This document shows positions 9,870 through 18,879 of a stretch of DNA of 64,000 nt, in pieces. The stretch comes from Fodinibacter sp963763015 (lineage in GTDB: Bacteria > Actinomycetota > Actinomycetes > Actinomycetales > Dermatophilaceae). Location: positions 1-64,000 of the forward strand of contig CAVXML010000002.1 in the NCBI GenBank assembly GCA_963763015.1. Reading direction: 5' to 3'. Under the pieces are notes generated by a model. The model was not told the origin of the DNA, made no database searches, and saw only the letters and a list, made by a program, of their open reading frames with translations. Positions within the stretch are counted from its first letter, which is position 1, and every line of letters begins with the position of its first letter. The position numbers and the translations under genes were made by a program.

Positions 9870-10322
9870 CTACCGCTCGGCGTCGCTCAACGCGCTCCGC
9901 TCCGCATAGGAGTCCTCGTAGAGCACGACCCCAGCGAGGATGTCGAGGATCGCGAGCGACAGCTCGTCGGGGATGAGGTCCACCTCGTGCTGCCCCGCTC
10001 CAGCCGGGACCTTGGCGACGGCATCCCGGAGCCGCCGCCGGTCGTACCCGGAGAGCTCGTAGTCCTGGAGCCAGTCGACCACGCAGTCGCGGAGCGTGAA
10101 GCGAGCCCTCTCACCCGTTCGTCGTTCCCCTCGCGCAGCGCCCGCTGGGCCTTGTCGAGGAGGTTCGAGGCGGCTTCCATCCTCGCCCGGCTGAACGGGA
10201 CACGGCGGCCTCGGAGCGGAGGGGATGTCCCCGAAACCCCGGTTCGACTCCGCGGCCAGGTATCGGGCAAAGCGCTCGTCGACCTCGTCGTCACCCGCCG
10301 TGCCGAATCCTCCGTCACCCAC
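9870..10322 (-). pseudogene. Degenerate copy of the conserved protein at 18880-19506
   Basis: Its ends match the intact paralogue closely: 'DDEVDERFARYLAAESNRGF' at the start, 'LRDCVVDWLQDYELSG', 'RRRLRDAVAKVP' and 'AILDILAGVVLYEDSYAERS' at the end. The middle is damaged. After 'GDIP' the frame moves (the matching 'RMEAASNLLDKAQRALREG' is read in another frame, about 10190-10110). Roughly 55 residues present in the intact copy (the 'EQAHPAAWQAHMAMF' region) are deleted. GTG 10322 corresponds to the GTG start of the intact copy. DNA similarity extends beyond both ends. It is most likely a dead duplicate. Confidence 0.75.
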
Positions 10323-10539
10323 CTCGCCAAACCTACGAGAGCTGAGCCGACACCCACCACGAGCTGGATGCGGTGTCGCGGCCCGTGGGTCGAGCCGCTC
10401 CGCCCCAGACAAATCCCGGATGCCGTGCCGCCACGTCCCCGGGTGGCCGTCGTCTCACGTGGAACGATCCCTGCCGCCCAGCGGATGCCGTGTGGCGAGC
10501 CTGAGACTCACGTCCTCACTTGTGCACAACGTGTTGCGA

Positions 10540-10555
10540 TCGAACGTGAGTTCGA
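10540..10555. promoter_or_regulatory. LexA (SOS) box, perfect palindrome
   Basis: TCGAAC (10540-10545), GTGA, GTTCGA (10550-10555) exactly matches the LexA consensus TCGAAC-N4-GTTCGA known from mycobacteria and other actinobacteria. It ends 13 bases before the ATG of the DUF222/HNH gene, a position where bound LexA would block transcription or its start. Members of the 13E12 family in Mycobacterium tuberculosis are known to have such sites, which fits DNA-damage induction here. Confidence 0.9.
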
Positions 10556-10568
10556 ATACACTGAGCGC

Positions 10569-12119
10569 ATGGAAGGGCAGGCAGAGACTCTCGAGGAGCG
10601 GCGCTCCCGGCTCCAGGCTGCCCGGGAGGCGTTCGTCGATCTGCGGTCGGTTCTGCACCAGGCCAGTGGGTCCGAGCTGGCCGAGCTGATGGGGGTGGTC
10701 GACGATGTCGCGGCGCACGCGGCGGCCGCCCGGGTGACCATCACGGCCGAGGCGGTGAACCGGGGGCAGGTGGCTGAGGAGGGGACGAACCCACACGCCT
10801 GGGTGCGGGACCATGCACCGTCGCTGCGCCAAGGGGGTGCGGCCGCGGTGGCGAAGATCGCTGTCGCGGTGACTCCGCCGGCGTCGCACTGGCGCCCCGA
10901 GGGAGCCGAGGTCGACCCGCAGTCGCCGCTGGGGATGGTGTGGGCTGGGGTGCGTGACGGGTCGGTCTCGCCGAGCCTGGCGACGGCGGTGTTGGGTGAG
11001 CTGGACCGGTTGGTGCCCCTCCTTCGGGAGGAGGCGACGGCGACGGTGACGACGGCGCTGCTGGACCTGGGGCGCACGTGGGGTCCGGCGATGATGCGGC
11101 GGCTGCGGCCCAGGCTGCTGGCCGAGCACGGGCTCGCCGGGGTGCTGGACGACGTGCAGGAGCGGTTGGCTCCGGCGGCCCGGCTCTCCTCGCCGTTCGT
11201 GGAGTCGGGGGACCTCACGCAGTACCAGCTGCTGATGACGCCCGAGCAGGCGGCGGCGCTGGAGGCGGCGATCGGTCCGCTCAGTGCTCCCGCACCCAAC
11301 GAGGAGACCGGCGAGCGCGACCTGCGTCCGGCCCAGCAGCGCCGCGTTGAGGCGCTGACCGAGGTCTGTCGCCGCTCCTCGGCGGCCGATGCTGATGCGA
11401 GCGGAGGGGCGGACGGGGCGGCCGGCTCGCCCTCGGCGGTCCACGTCCTCATTCCGCTGTCCGACCTGCAGGCGCGCACCGGCTGCGGTGAGGTGGCCGG
11501 GTCGACCGCCACGGGCACGGTGCTCTCCCCGGAGGTGCTGCGACGCGTCGCGTGCGAGGCGGACCTGATCCCGCACGTGCTCGGAACCGCGGGTGAGGAC
11601 CTCGACCTGGGGCGGGTGGTTCGACTCTTCACCCGGGCGCAGCGGCGCCGTCTGATGCGTCGTGACCGGTGTTGCACGTACCCGGGATGTACGGCTCCGG
11701 CGAGCTGGTCGCGTGCGCACCACGTCGTTCATTGGGTCGACGGAGGGCTGTCGGACATGGACAACGCAGCTCTGTTGTGCCAGCGGCACCACACCGTGGT
11801 GCACCAGCGTCGACTCATCGCCGAGGTGCGCCGGAAGCCGGACGAGCTGGGCCGGTACGTCGTGTGGGACCTCTCGCCGGGGAGCTACGACGAGTACCTC
11901 GAGCGCCTCCGAGCCGAGAGATCGGCCAACGACCCTCCGCCTCTGACACCCGAGCGGCTTCGGAGCCTGGTGGATGCGCTCGAGGCCGAGGATCCGAACG
12001 AACGGCGATGGGCCAGGTACGAGCTGGACGCATCTGCGCCCGAGGACTGGCCCGGCGAGTGGAGTCATGGGGACGAGTGGGTCGACGGCGACCCCGGCTA
12101 CCTCCAGCCATCGGCCTGA
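10569..12119 (+). CDS. DUF222/HNH endonuclease family protein (13E12 repeat type)
   Basis: 516 residues from ATG 10569, chosen because the SOS box and non-coding sequence lie directly upstream although the frame stays open further. The N-terminal two thirds is a helical DUF222 domain ('VVDDVAAHAAAARVTITAEA', 'GVRDGSVSPSLATAVLGELD', 'FVESGDLTQYQLLMTPEQAA'). The C-terminal HNH motif is intact: 'RDRCCTYPGCTAPASWSRAH' with the zinc-type CxxxC-like pair, 'HHVVHWVDGG' and 'LLCQRHHTVVHQ'. A typical acidic tail follows ('DEWVDGDPGYLQ'). The family is abundant and mobile-looking in actinobacteria; its cleavage target is unproven. The LexA box implies SOS induction. A broken C-terminal relative lies at 21982-22387. 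Confidence 0.93.
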   Translation: MEGQAETLEERRSRLQAAREAFVDLRSVLHQASGSELAELMGVVDDVAAHAAAARVTITAEAVNRGQVAEEGTNPHAWVRDHAPSLRQGGAAAVAKIAVAVTPPASHWRPEGAEVDPQSPLGMVWAGVRDGSVSPSLATAVLGELDRLVPLLREEATATVTTALLDLGRTWGPAMMRRLRPRLLAEHGLAGVLDDVQERLAPAARLSSPFVESGDLTQYQLLMTPEQAAALEAAIGPLSAPAPNEETGERDLRPAQQRRVEALTEVCRRSSAADADASGGADGAAGSPSAVHVLIPLSDLQARTGCGEVAGSTATGTVLSPEVLRRVACEADLIPHVLGTAGEDLDLGRVVRLFTRAQRRRLMRRDRCCTYPGCTAPASWSRAHHVVHWVDGGLSDMDNAALLCQRHHTVVHQRRLIAEVRRKPDELGRYVVWDLSPGSYDEYLERLRAERSANDPPPLTPERLRSLVDALEAEDPNERRWARYELDASAPEDWPGEWSHGDEWVDGDPGYLQPSA

Positions 12120-12242
12120 CCGGCGGCGCAGGGGATCCTGGAGTGCTCGCCGCGGTCATCGGCTGCCCCGCTGACCGCACGGATGGTCAAGGTTCCGGCT
12201 GAGGAGGCATGTCTGGGTACCGGGGACGCTGAATGTGTGGCT

Positions 12243-12290
12243 CCAAGGACATCCGTCTTCCCCGAGCCAAGGACATCCGTCTTCCCGGAG
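12243..12290. repeat. Tandem 24-bp repeat, two copies
   Basis: The unit beginning CCAAGGACATCCGTCTTCCC occurs at 12243 and again at 12267, 23 of 24 bases identical. It lies in the 270-bp gap between the HNH gene and the redoxin gene, about 100 bp upstream of the latter's ATG. It may simply be slippage, or a paired binding site for the downstream promoter. Confidence 0.6.
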
Positions 12291-12388
12291 CGAGCGACCG
12301 CGATGACTGCGACTTCTCCAGACAGCCCATCTTGGGTGCTTGAGCATCGACATAGTGTGGGTTCGACGGCTCGGGAAAGGGCTTCGCC

Positions 12389-13042
12389 ATGGATGACGTT
12401 GATGCGTTGACGGAAGCAGCGGAGGCGGAATGGTTGCGGGCGTGGGACGCCGGGCCAATCCGAACTCGGTGGGAGCGCATCCCGTTACAAGGAGGCGACC
12501 GAGCCCCGGACGCCGATCTTCGTGATCATTCGGGGGTTGTGCGCCGGCTGTCGGACTTCTGGGCCAATGGCCCCGCCCTGCTGATGTTCTGGCGGCACGC
12601 GGGCTGCTCATGCGGTGTCGATCGTGCTGCTCGACTGAGGAACGAGTACGCCGGCTACGTGGAGACAGGAGGCAGCGTGGTGGTGATCGGGATGTGGGAG
12701 CCTGCCCGGGCGGATCGCTATCGAGCCCTGCATGAACTTCCTTGTCCCGTTCTGGCCGACCCGGAGCGCAGTCTGTATGAAGCCTTCGACCTGCTGGAGG
12801 GAACCCCGGCGCAGGTCCTGTTCGATGCCCCAGACGAGTTCCTTCGACGTGAGCCGCAGGCCGGTCGCATGCTTGCGACTGAGCGCCACGGCTCGGATAG
12901 GGCGTCCGTCGACTCACCGTGGCAGATGCCCGGCGAGTTCGTTGTCGGCCAGGACGGCACCGTCCGGCTGGCCTACCGATACCAGTATTGCGAGGACTAT
13001 CCGGACCCCCGGGTGCTGATCGCCGCGCTCCGCTTCGGCTGA
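12389..13042 (+). CDS. Redoxin-domain (AhpC/TSA-like) protein
   Basis: 217 residues from ATG 12389. The layout is that of a peroxiredoxin-like thioredoxin fold: a start loop 'RAPDADLRDHSGVVRRLSDF', the strand and active-site turn 'PALLMFWRHAGCSCGVDRAA' (residues about 66-85) with the motif GCSCG, then 'GSVVVIGMWEPARADRY', 'LPCPVLADPERSLYEAF' and 'GEFVVGQDGTVRLAYRYQYC' near the C-terminus. Such AhpC-TSA-type proteins use the first Cys as nucleophile; the exact substrate is unknown. The CSCG form is unusual for classical peroxiredoxins (PxxxTxxC) and closer to the prostamide/SelL-like redoxin branch. Confidence in the fold is good, in the substrate low. Confidence 0.8.
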   Translation: MDDVDALTEAAEAEWLRAWDAGPIRTRWERIPLQGGDRAPDADLRDHSGVVRRLSDFWANGPALLMFWRHAGCSCGVDRAARLRNEYAGYVETGGSVVVIGMWEPARADRYRALHELPCPVLADPERSLYEAFDLLEGTPAQVLFDAPDEFLRREPQAGRMLATERHGSDRASVDSPWQMPGEFVVGQDGTVRLAYRYQYCEDYPDPRVLIAALRFG

Positions 13043-13180
13043 AGCCGACGTCGGAACCGGCGCCCTGGGCCGCAGCACGATCGTCAGTCACCAAGCCCAG
13101 TGCGGTCGACGTTGCGGTGGAACCCCATGCCGGCGATCCCGCCCTGAACCGCTCCGGCCAGGCTCGCTTGGCCAGGGGCC

Positions 13181-13294
13181 ATGTACGCGATGCCCGACGA
13201 GATCAGCCCCGCGGTGGTGTTCCTGGCATCCGACGCGGCCAGCTTCGTGACCGGCTCGGTCCTCGTGATCGATGGTGGGTACACCGTCTACTGA
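13181..13294 (+). pseudogene. C-terminal fragment of a short-chain dehydrogenase
   Basis: Only the last 37 residues of an SDR are readable: 'PDEISPAVVFLASDAASFVT' followed by 'GSVLVIDGGYTVY' and a stop. This is the standard C-terminal signature of classical SDRs (xxFLASDxAxxxTGxxxxVDGG). Nothing upstream in any frame resembles the Rossmann fold or the YxxxK site, so the gene is a remnant. It lies between the redoxin and DUF302 genes. Confidence 0.8.
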
Positions 13295-13399
13295 GGAAGG
13301 TGCGGCGGGGCCAACGCCGCCTGACCGCGCTCGTCGTCCACTGGGCCGGACGCTCGGCGCCGATCGGCCCAGGGCCGATGGCAATACGACCACCGCGCT

Positions 13400-13421
13400 C
13401 ATATACCCCTTGGGGTATATG
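13400..13421. promoter_or_regulatory. CsoR/RcnR-family-type operator palindrome
   Basis: A perfect 22-bp palindrome with arms CATATACCCCT and AGGGGTATATG. The pattern TATACCCC...GGGGTATA is the classical operator of CsoR-family metal- or persulfide-sensing repressors. It ends about 65 bp upstream of the DUF302 ATG, where it would overlap the promoter. No csoR-like gene is visible in the window, so the regulator must act in trans. Confidence 0.8.
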
Positions 13422-13485
13422 AGACACTGGTGCAGGACCACGAACCAACCACCAACCTCTCAACCACACGACTGGAGGGCAGGCC

Positions 13486-13887
13486 ATGACCTACACCGTG
13501 ACCACCGTCGTCGATCGGCCGTTCGACGAGACCCTCGAGGCGGTGCGGGCTGCGCTCGCGGACCAGGGCTTCGGCATCCTCAGCGAGATCGACCTCGCCG
13601 ACACGCTGCGGGCCAAGATCGGGGCCGAGATCCCGCCGCAGGTCATCCTCGGCGCCTGCCGGCCCCCGCTCGCCCACGCGGCCGTGCAGGCCGAGCCGTC
13701 GATCGGGGTGCTCCTGCCGTGCAACGTCGTCGTCCGCGCGGGCGAGGACGGCCGGACCATCGTGGACGCGATGGACCCCGACGCCATGGTGTCCGTCACC
13801 CGCAACGAGGCACTGGCCGAGGTCGCCGCCGACGCGCGCGCCCGGATCTCCGCCGCCCTGGCCACCCTCGGGCAGCCCGCCGCCTGA
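13486..13887 (+). CDS. DUF302 family protein
   Basis: 133 residues from ATG 13486, behind GGAGGGCAGGCC. It shows the DUF302 pattern: 'MTYTVTTVVDRPFDETLEAV' at the start, 'LADQGFGILSEIDLADTLRA', a 'LGACRPPLAHAAVQAEPSIG' segment and 'LLPCNVVVRAGEDGRTIVDA'. The two Cys residues (in LGACRPP and LLPCNV) are characteristic of the family. Its biochemical function is unestablished, but DUF302 genes are often controlled with metal- or sulfur-stress genes by CsoR-type repressors, which agrees with the palindrome just upstream. Confidence 0.92.
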   Translation: MTYTVTTVVDRPFDETLEAVRAALADQGFGILSEIDLADTLRAKIGAEIPPQVILGACRPPLAHAAVQAEPSIGVLLPCNVVVRAGEDGRTIVDAMDPDAMVSVTRNEALAEVAADARARISAALATLGQPAA

Positions 13888-13943
13888 CGCCGGCACGCAG
13901 CGGCTGCCCCTCCGCTGAGCGCAGGCCGCCGTAGGCTGGCCGG

Positions 13944-16870
13944 ATGCCGGTACTGGGCAGGTTGCACGTCCCGCGACCGCGTGCCCACCTCGTCGCCCGG
14001 CCCCGCCTCACCGACCGCCTCGGCTCGGCCACCGGCCCGGTGCCCCGCCTCGTGCTCGTCTCCGCCCCGGCTGGCTTCGGCAAGACCACCGTCCTCACCC
14101 AGTGGCTGAGCACGGTCAGCGCGGATGCCGGTGCCGAGGTCGGCGGCCAGCCGCCGGTCCGCGCGGCGTGGCTCTCGCTCGACCCCGGCGACTCCGACCT
14201 CCGCCGCTTCCTCACCCACCTCGTCGCCGCCGTGCGAGCCGCGGTCCCGCCGCCCGACCCCGACACCGGCGCGGAGGCACTGCGCCTGCTGGAGGCTGAC
14301 GGCATCCCACCGGTCGACGACGTTCTCGTCAGCCTCGTCAACGACCTCGACGCGCTTTCTGGCCGCACCGTGATCGCCCTCGACGACTACCACGTCGTCG
14401 ACGACGGCGCCGGTGCACGAGGCGGTGCGCTTCCTCCTCGACAACCTTCCACCCCAGGTGACCCTGGCGATGACGACCCGCGCCGACCCGCCGCTGTCGC
14501 TGCCCCGGCTGCGGGCCCGCGGAGAGCTCGTCGAGGTGCGGGCCGCCGACCTGCGCTTCACCGAGGCCGAGGCGGCCGACTTCCTCAACGACGTCATGGG
14601 GCTCGGGCTGCCCGACCATCTGGTCGCCGCCCTCGAGGCGCGCACCGAGGGCTGGGCCGTCGGTCTCCAGCTCGCGGCGCTCTCGGCCGGTGGCCGCACC
14701 GCCAGCGGTCCCGACGTCGAGCGGTTCGTCGAGGACTTCACCGGCAGCCACCGCTTCGTGCTCGACTACCTCCTCGAGGAGGTGCTCGACACCCAGCCCG
14801 ACGGCATCCGCACCTTCCTCCTCGACACCTGCGTGCTCGACGAGCTGACCGCCGGCCTCTGCGACGCGCTGACCGGCCGCACCGACGGGCAGCAGTCCCT
14901 CGAGGCGCTCGAGCGGGCCAACCTCTTCGTCCTCGCCCTCGACGACGAGCGCCGCTGGTGGCGCTACCACCACCTCTTCGCGGATGCCGTCCGCTCCCGT
15001 CTCGCGGCCGACGACCCTGGCCGTGTCCGCCGGCTCCACGGGCTCGCGGCCGGGTGGTACGCCGAGGAGGGCCGGCTCACCGACGCCGTGCCGCACGCGC
15101 TCGCCGGGGACGACGTCGAGCGGGCCGCCGACCTCGTCGAGCTGGCCCTGCCCGGCCTGCGCAAGGAGCGCGCCGACCGGCTGCTGCGCGACTGGCTGCG
15201 AGCACTGCCCGAGGACGTCGCACGGCGCCGCCCGCTTCTCGCCACCCATGTGGCGTGGGTGCACCTCACCGACGGCGACCTCGATGGCGTGGTTCCTTGG
15301 CTCGACGCCGCCGACCAGGCGCTCGCGCTGTCGGACCGCACGGGCACGTCTGCGGATGCCGGGGCATCCGAGGCGGCGTCAGGCGCTCCGGCGGTTGCCG
15401 GCTCTGCGGCGCCCATGAGCCAAGGTCCGTCGAGCGCGCTGGCGGCAGCGGTGAAGGCGCGCGAGGAGGACCTGGCCGGGCTGCCCGCGATGATCGCGGT
15501 CTACCGGGCGTCCGTGGCGCAGGCCCGCGGTGACACCCCGGGCACGGTGGGGCACGCTCGCCGGGCGCTGGCGGTCGCAGCCCCGGACGACCACTTCGCC
15601 AAGGGCGCGGCCGGCGGGTTCCTCGGCCTCGCCGCGTGGGCGGACGGCGACCTCGCGATGGCGGTGGAGACGTTCGGCGAGGCGGTGCGCGAGCTGCGCG
15701 CGGCTGGTCACGTGACCGACGCGCTCGGAGGCACCGTCGTGCTCGCGACGATGTGGCTCGCCCGCGGACGTCCCGACGAGGCCCGCCGACTCCACGAGCG
15801 GGCGCTCGAGCAGGTGGCGGACGCCGGCTCGTCGTCCGTGTCCGGGGACCTCCACGTCGGGTTGGCCGAGGTGCTCTGCGAGATGGGCGAGCTCGCCGCG
15901 GCGGAGCAGCACCTTCGGGTGGCGTCGGAGCTGGGGGAGCGGGCGTCGCTGCTCGAGAACCGGCACCGCTGGTACGCCGTCTCGGCCGGGGTCCTGCGCG
16001 CTCGCGGCGACCTCGACGGCGCCGTGGCGATGCTCGACGAGGCGGAGGCGCACCACATCGCTGGCTTCTTCCCCGACGTGCGCCCCATCCCGGCGCAGCA
16101 AGCACGAGTGCGCATCGCTCAGGGACGGCTCGCCGACGCCCGCGCCTGGGCGGACGAGGCTGCGGTCTCCGTGCACGCAGAGCCGACCTACCTGCGGCGA
16201 GTACGACCACCTGACACTCGTGCGTTTGCTGCTGGCGGAGCACAGGGCCGGGATGCCGCGCGCTGCCGACGAGCTCGACGGTCTCCGCACGCTGCTCGGC
16301 CGGATCCTGGCGACGGCCGAGGCCGGCGGTCGGCAGGGCAGCGTCGTGGAGGCGACGTTCTTCGGGCGCTGGTGCACCAGGCGGCGGGCGACCATGACGC
16401 CGCGCTCGACGACCTCGGTCGGGCGCTTGGTCCTCGGTGTCCCGGTCGGGTACCGACGGCTGTTCCTCGACGAAGGGGTCGCGGCCGAGGAGCTGCTCGA
16501 GCACCTTGCCCAGAGCGCGGATGCCGCGGGCGCGGGTGCGACCGGTGCCGGTGGGGAGGCGACCACCGCGGCGGACCACGCGGCCACGGTGCTGCGCGCA
16601 CGGCATCCGGCGAAGGACGACGGATCAATCGCGCCTGCCGGAGCCACCGATGGCGCCGACACCGTCGCCGCCGGTGGGGAAGGGTTGAGCGAGCGGGAGC
16701 TCGAGGTGCTGCGGCTGCTCGCCACCGACCTGTCCGGCCCGGAGATCGCCCGGCGGCTCTTCGTCAGCCTCAACACGCTGCGCACCCACACCAAGCACAT
16801 CTTCACCAAGCTCGGCGTCAACACCCGGCGGGCCGCCGTGACCAGGGGCGCCGAGCTCGACCTGCTGTAG
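13944..16870 (+). pseudogene. Large ATP-dependent LuxR-family regulator (LAL/MalT-like), frame-disrupted
   Basis: The N-terminal ATPase has a Walker A 'SAPAGFGKTT' at about residues 39-48, 'AAWLSLDPGDSDLRRFL', and Walker B 'TVIALDDYHVV'. The middle is a long helical, TPR-like domain ('RRWWRYHHLFADAVRSRL', 'DDVERAADLVELALPGL'). The C-terminus is an intact LuxR helix-turn-helix ('GLSERELEVLRLLATDL' to 'HIFTKLGVNTRRAAV', about 16680-16850). The whole would be about 975 residues, normal for LAL regulators. The frame breaks near 14408 (GCCGG where GCCCGG would restore 'GAPVHEAVRFLL'), near 16205 (one extra C in 'YLREYDHLTLV'), and a compensating pair near 16355 and 16430. Because both ends are well conserved, sequencing error is as likely as decay. 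It may control the membrane genes just downstream. Confidence 0.8.
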
Positions 16871-17031
16871 CCGCCCGCTGCGGCCCCGGACGGGCCGCCA
16901 CCAGGCACCGACATCCAGGGATCACCACCTCGGTCACATCGCCATGTGATGTGCGGTCACCACCCCGCTTCCTACCGTCGACGACGTGGCCGGGCGCCCG
17001 CCCGGCAGACCGCGAGACGCAGGAGCACGCC

Positions 17032-17820
17032 ATGACCATCACGAGCAGCGCCCTCACCAAGGTCGCCGGAGCCGCAGCCGTCGCCGCCGGAGCCATCTTC
17101 ATCGGAGTCCAGATCGGCCACCCGCCGTCGGACTCCTTCACCACCGAGACCACCGAGTGGGTTGCCCGCAGCAGCGCCAAGGTCGTCATGGCCGTGCTCG
17201 CGCTGGTGGGCATCACCGGGATGTACCTGCGCCAGCACCGCCAGGCCGGGGTGCTCGGGCTCGTCGGGTACGTCGTGTTCGCCCTGGGTTACCTCTTCCT
17301 GTTCGCCACCGAGGTGGTCGCGGCGGCGGTGCTGCCGAGGCTGGTCACGACCGAGCCCGGGTACGTCGACGACATCGTCACCGCGGCGGTGGGCGGCACC
17401 CCGAACGACGACATCGGCGGCATGCAGGTGGTGCTCAACCTCGGCGGCGCCGGCTACATCCTGGGCGGCCTGCTCTTCGGGATCGCGCTGTTCCGCACCG
17501 GCATCCTCGCCCGGTGGGCCGCGGCGCTGCTCGCGGTGGCGACGCTCTCGACCGCTGCACTGGCCGTGCTCCCGGAGTCGTTCAACCGCCCGCTCGCCGT
17601 GCCGGAGGCCATCGCCCTGATCGGTCTCGGCGTGTCGCTGTGGCGCAGCACCCGCGAGGCGTCGGCCATGCCGGATGCCGCTGCCGACACCTTCGGGGAC
17701 GCTGGCTCTCCCGCGCCCTCGGCTGCCGGCCGCCCGCATACCGCCCCCGGTGACTCCGCAGGAGTGGCTCCCTCGTCGGGCAACGACTCCGCAGCCACGC
17801 ACGAGCCTGCGATCCGATGA
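17032..17820 (+). CDS. Membrane protein, hypothetical
   Basis: 262 residues from ATG 17032. Spans include 'VAGAAAVAAGAIFIGVQIG', 'VVMAVLALVGITGMYL', 'GLVGYVVFALGYLFLFATEV', 'GAGYILGGLLFGIALF' and 'WAAALLAVATLSTAALAVL'. The last 50 residues form a Ser/Ala/Pro-rich tail. No named family is recognised. It is the first gene of a tightly coupled run: its stop overlaps the ATG of the DUF2306 gene (ATGA). It lies 160 bp downstream of the LAL regulator, which is a plausible activator of the run. Confidence 0.8.
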   Translation: MTITSSALTKVAGAAAVAAGAIFIGVQIGHPPSDSFTTETTEWVARSSAKVVMAVLALVGITGMYLRQHRQAGVLGLVGYVVFALGYLFLFATEVVAAAVLPRLVTTEPGYVDDIVTAAVGGTPNDDIGGMQVVLNLGGAGYILGGLLFGIALFRTGILARWAAALLAVATLSTAALAVLPESFNRPLAVPEAIALIGLGVSLWRSTREASAMPDAAADTFGDAGSPAPSAAGRPHTAPGDSAGVAPSSGNDSAATHEPAIR

Positions 17821-18551
17821 GCACCCGTGTGCCCGTAGCTCGCGCCGTCGCCCCGGCCGACCCGGCCGGGAGTGGCGCGGCATCCGCCGCCGTGCCCGCC
17901 GCGCTCCTCGCGTTGGCAGTGATCCCACTGACGGCCGGTGCGCTGCGGCTCGTCGAGGTGGCCGGGGGCCCCGCGGTGCTGCCGCCGGACGCGCGGTTCA
18001 GCGGGTTCCCCTGGGCGCTGGTGCTCCACATCGCCGGCTCGGCGGTGTTCGCCGTCGTGGGGGTGCTGCAGCTCGTGCCGCGGTTCCGGCGCCGGCACCT
18101 CACCTGGCACCGACGGGCAGGGCGCGTCGTGGCGGTCGCCGGGCTGCTCGTCGCGGGGTCGGCGCTGTGGCTGACGATCGGGTACGCGCCGCGCCCCGGG
18201 AGCGGGGAGGTGCTCCGGGTCCTGCGCCTCGTGTTCGGGTCGGCGATGGTGGCATGCATCGTCCTGGGGGTCGCCGCCGTTCGGCGCCGGGACCTCGTGG
18301 CCCACCGCGCCTGGATGGTGCGCGGCTACGCCATCGGGCTCGCCGCTGGGACGCAGGTGTTCGCCGAGCCACTCGGCGTGGCGCTGTTCGGCGACGGCGT
18401 GGTCGTCTCGGACCTGGCGAAGGGCGCCGGTTGGGTGCTCAACCTCGCCGTGGCGGAGTGGGTCGTGCGCCGCCCGCCGCGTGCTCGGGCCGGGCAGGGC
18501 TCGCGCGGGGTTGGGGTCATGGGACAGCGCCTCGCTGGAGGTGCGCGGTGA
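17817..18551 (+). CDS. DUF2306 family membrane protein
   Basis: 244 residues, ATG overlapping the previous stop. It is polytopic with the DUF2306 look: 'FPWALVLHIAGSAVFAVVGV', then 'LQLVPRFRRRHLTWHRRAGR' (conserved His between spans), 'VFGSAMVACIVLGVAAVRRR' and 'DLVAHRAWMVRGYAIGLAAG' with the conserved HRAWM. The paired histidines suggest haem or metal binding, but the function is not established. The stop overlaps the GTG of the next gene (GTGA at 18548-18551). Confidence 0.85.
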   Translation: MSTRVPVARAVAPADPAGSGAASAAVPAALLALAVIPLTAGALRLVEVAGGPAVLPPDARFSGFPWALVLHIAGSAVFAVVGVLQLVPRFRRRHLTWHRRAGRVVAVAGLLVAGSALWLTIGYAPRPGSGEVLRVLRLVFGSAMVACIVLGVAAVRRRDLVAHRAWMVRGYAIGLAAGTQVFAEPLGVALFGDGVVVSDLAKGAGWVLNLAVAEWVVRRPPRARAGQGSRGVGVMGQRLAGGAR

Positions 18552-18850
18552 CCCGCGCGGGAACGAGCTACGAGATCACTGTCAGCGGACACCTCGACGA
18601 CCACTGGTCCGACCGGCTCGCCGGCCTGCGGCTCACCCGCCGCGCGGACGGCAGGACGGTTCTCACTGGGGTCCTTGCCGACCAGGCCCAACTCCACGGC
18701 GTGCTCTCAGCGCTGCGCGACATCGGAGTGGAGCTCCTCGGCTTGCGCTGCGCCGCTGTGGATCTGCCGGCGGCCAGGACAACGGGTGGGCACCCGGTGC
18801 CTGAAGCGCTGGCCCAGGACAACGGCATCCCGAGCATGAGGATTCAGTAG
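18548..18850 (+). CDS. Small conserved actinobacterial protein, hypothetical
   Basis: 100 residues from GTG 18548, overlapping the DUF2306 stop. 'SYEITVSGHLDDHWSDRLAG', 'LRLTRRADGRTVLTGVLADQ' and 'AQLHGVLSALRDIGVELLGL' form a compact beta-alpha-beta pattern seen in small proteins that accompany membrane proteins in actinobacteria. No catalytic motif is visible. The coupling predicts co-synthesis with the two upstream membrane proteins. Confidence 0.75.
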   Translation: MTRAGTSYEITVSGHLDDHWSDRLAGLRLTRRADGRTVLTGVLADQAQLHGVLSALRDIGVELLGLRCAAVDLPAARTTGGHPVPEALAQDNGIPSMRIQ

Positions 18851-18879
18851 AGGTGCCGCGGGCACGGTATGCCGATCCG

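Noticed and set aside
10455..12068. 537-codon minus-strand frame opposite the DUF222/HNH gene
   Set aside because: Arg/Gln/His-rich antisense reading; the + strand frame has the HNH motif, a start codon and a LexA box.
13043..13180. Upstream part of the SDR gene
   Set aside because: No frame between 13043 and 13180 shows Rossmann-fold or YxxxK sequence; only the C-terminal 37 residues can be supported.
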